Assembly: GCA_936943465.1 (NCBI GenBank)
Contig: CAKZJN010000418.1
Span: 1-13,817, forward strand
Length of the DNA stretch: 13,817 nucleotides
Direction of reading: 5' to 3'
Source of the DNA: an uncultured Rhodoferax sp.
Lineage (GTDB): Bacteria; Pseudomonadota; Gammaproteobacteria; Burkholderiales; Burkholderiaceae_C
Shown here: positions 13,793 through 13,817 of the stretch, piece by piece
Numbering within the stretch: the stretch's first letter is position 1
Layout: each line of letters begins with the position of its first letter
The notes under the pieces: model-generated
The model's database searches: none
What the model saw: the letters and a program-made list of their open reading frames with translations, nothing else
Told to the model about the DNA's origin: nothing
Position numbers and translations under genes: made by a program

Positions 13793-13811
13793 TTGCAACA
13801 ACGTGTTGCAA
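13793..13811. repeat. Perfect 7-bp inverted repeat TTGCAAC-N5-GTTGCAA
   Basis: TTGCAAC (13793-13799) and GTTGCAA (13805-13811) flank AACGT, a form common for dimeric regulator sites. It lies about 90 bases upstream of the DUF2844 ATG, in a 117-base noncoding end of the window. It could serve this unit or a gene to the right that is not visible. No T-run follows, so it is not a terminator. Confidence 0.4.
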
Positions 13812-13817
13812 AGGGGG

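Noticed and set aside
1..13817. Mobile elements, CRISPR arrays, tRNA or rRNA genes
   Set aside because: No transposase or integrase motifs, no regularly spaced repeats and no tRNA-like cloverleaf were recognised. Gene content is core-like throughout.

Overview
The window looks like a chromosomal core-genome stretch from a betaproteobacterium of the order Burkholderiales, most likely Comamonadaceae (Rhodoferax/Polaromonas-like). I infer this from the GC-rich DNA (about 60% GC by eye), the short 67-residue omega subunit, the gene order yicC-gmk-rpoZ-spoT facing greB, the kinase/PP2C-rph-rdgB-hemW series, and a DUF2844-DUF3443 pair. The genus is not certain. No tRNA, rRNA, IS element, prophage or CRISPR array was seen, and no stretch longer than 300 bases lacks a gene.

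Layout. Bases 1-849 (minus) hold most of a nitronate monooxygenase-like flavoprotein cut by the left edge. A 239-base divergent region (850-1088) with a 9-bp inverted repeat over a candidate promoter separates it from greB (plus, 1089-1649). Convergent with greB is a leftward group in transcription order yicC (5806-4889), gmk (4850-4224), rpoZ (4208-4005) and spoT (3905-1665). A strong intrinsic terminator lies between rpoZ and spoT. Rightward from 5885 come a soluble Ser/Thr kinase and an overlapping PP2C phosphatase, a small terminator, then rph, rdgB and hemW, closely packed. A two-CBS-domain protein (10497-11168) follows. Convergent with it, a leftward series reads DUF2844 (13700-13176), DUF3443 lipoprotein (13166-11901) and a class I glutamine amidotransferase-like protein (11877-11176). 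The last 117 bases are noncoding and carry two inverted repeats.

How the genes fit together. The left half gathers the (p)ppGpp and transcription machinery: a bifunctional SpoT/Rsh, the omega subunit with an intact N-terminal MAR motif, guanylate kinase supplying GDP/GTP precursors, and GreB, which enters the RNA polymerase secondary channel. The middle combines RNA processing (YicC endoribonuclease family, RNase PH), nucleotide-pool cleaning (RdgB) and heme handling (HemW) beside a reversible phosphorylation pair.

The most interesting part is at the right end. The DUF3443 lipoprotein carries, in order, the landmarks of a two-lobed pepsin-type aspartic protease: DTGS, GILGTG, GYLIFGID, DSGS, and a C-terminal block like the last strands of pepsin. 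It is paired with a secreted DUF2844 protein and preceded by a regulatory-looking region. This is the best candidate here for an undescribed system: a surface-anchored bacterial pepsin-like enzyme with a dedicated exported partner.
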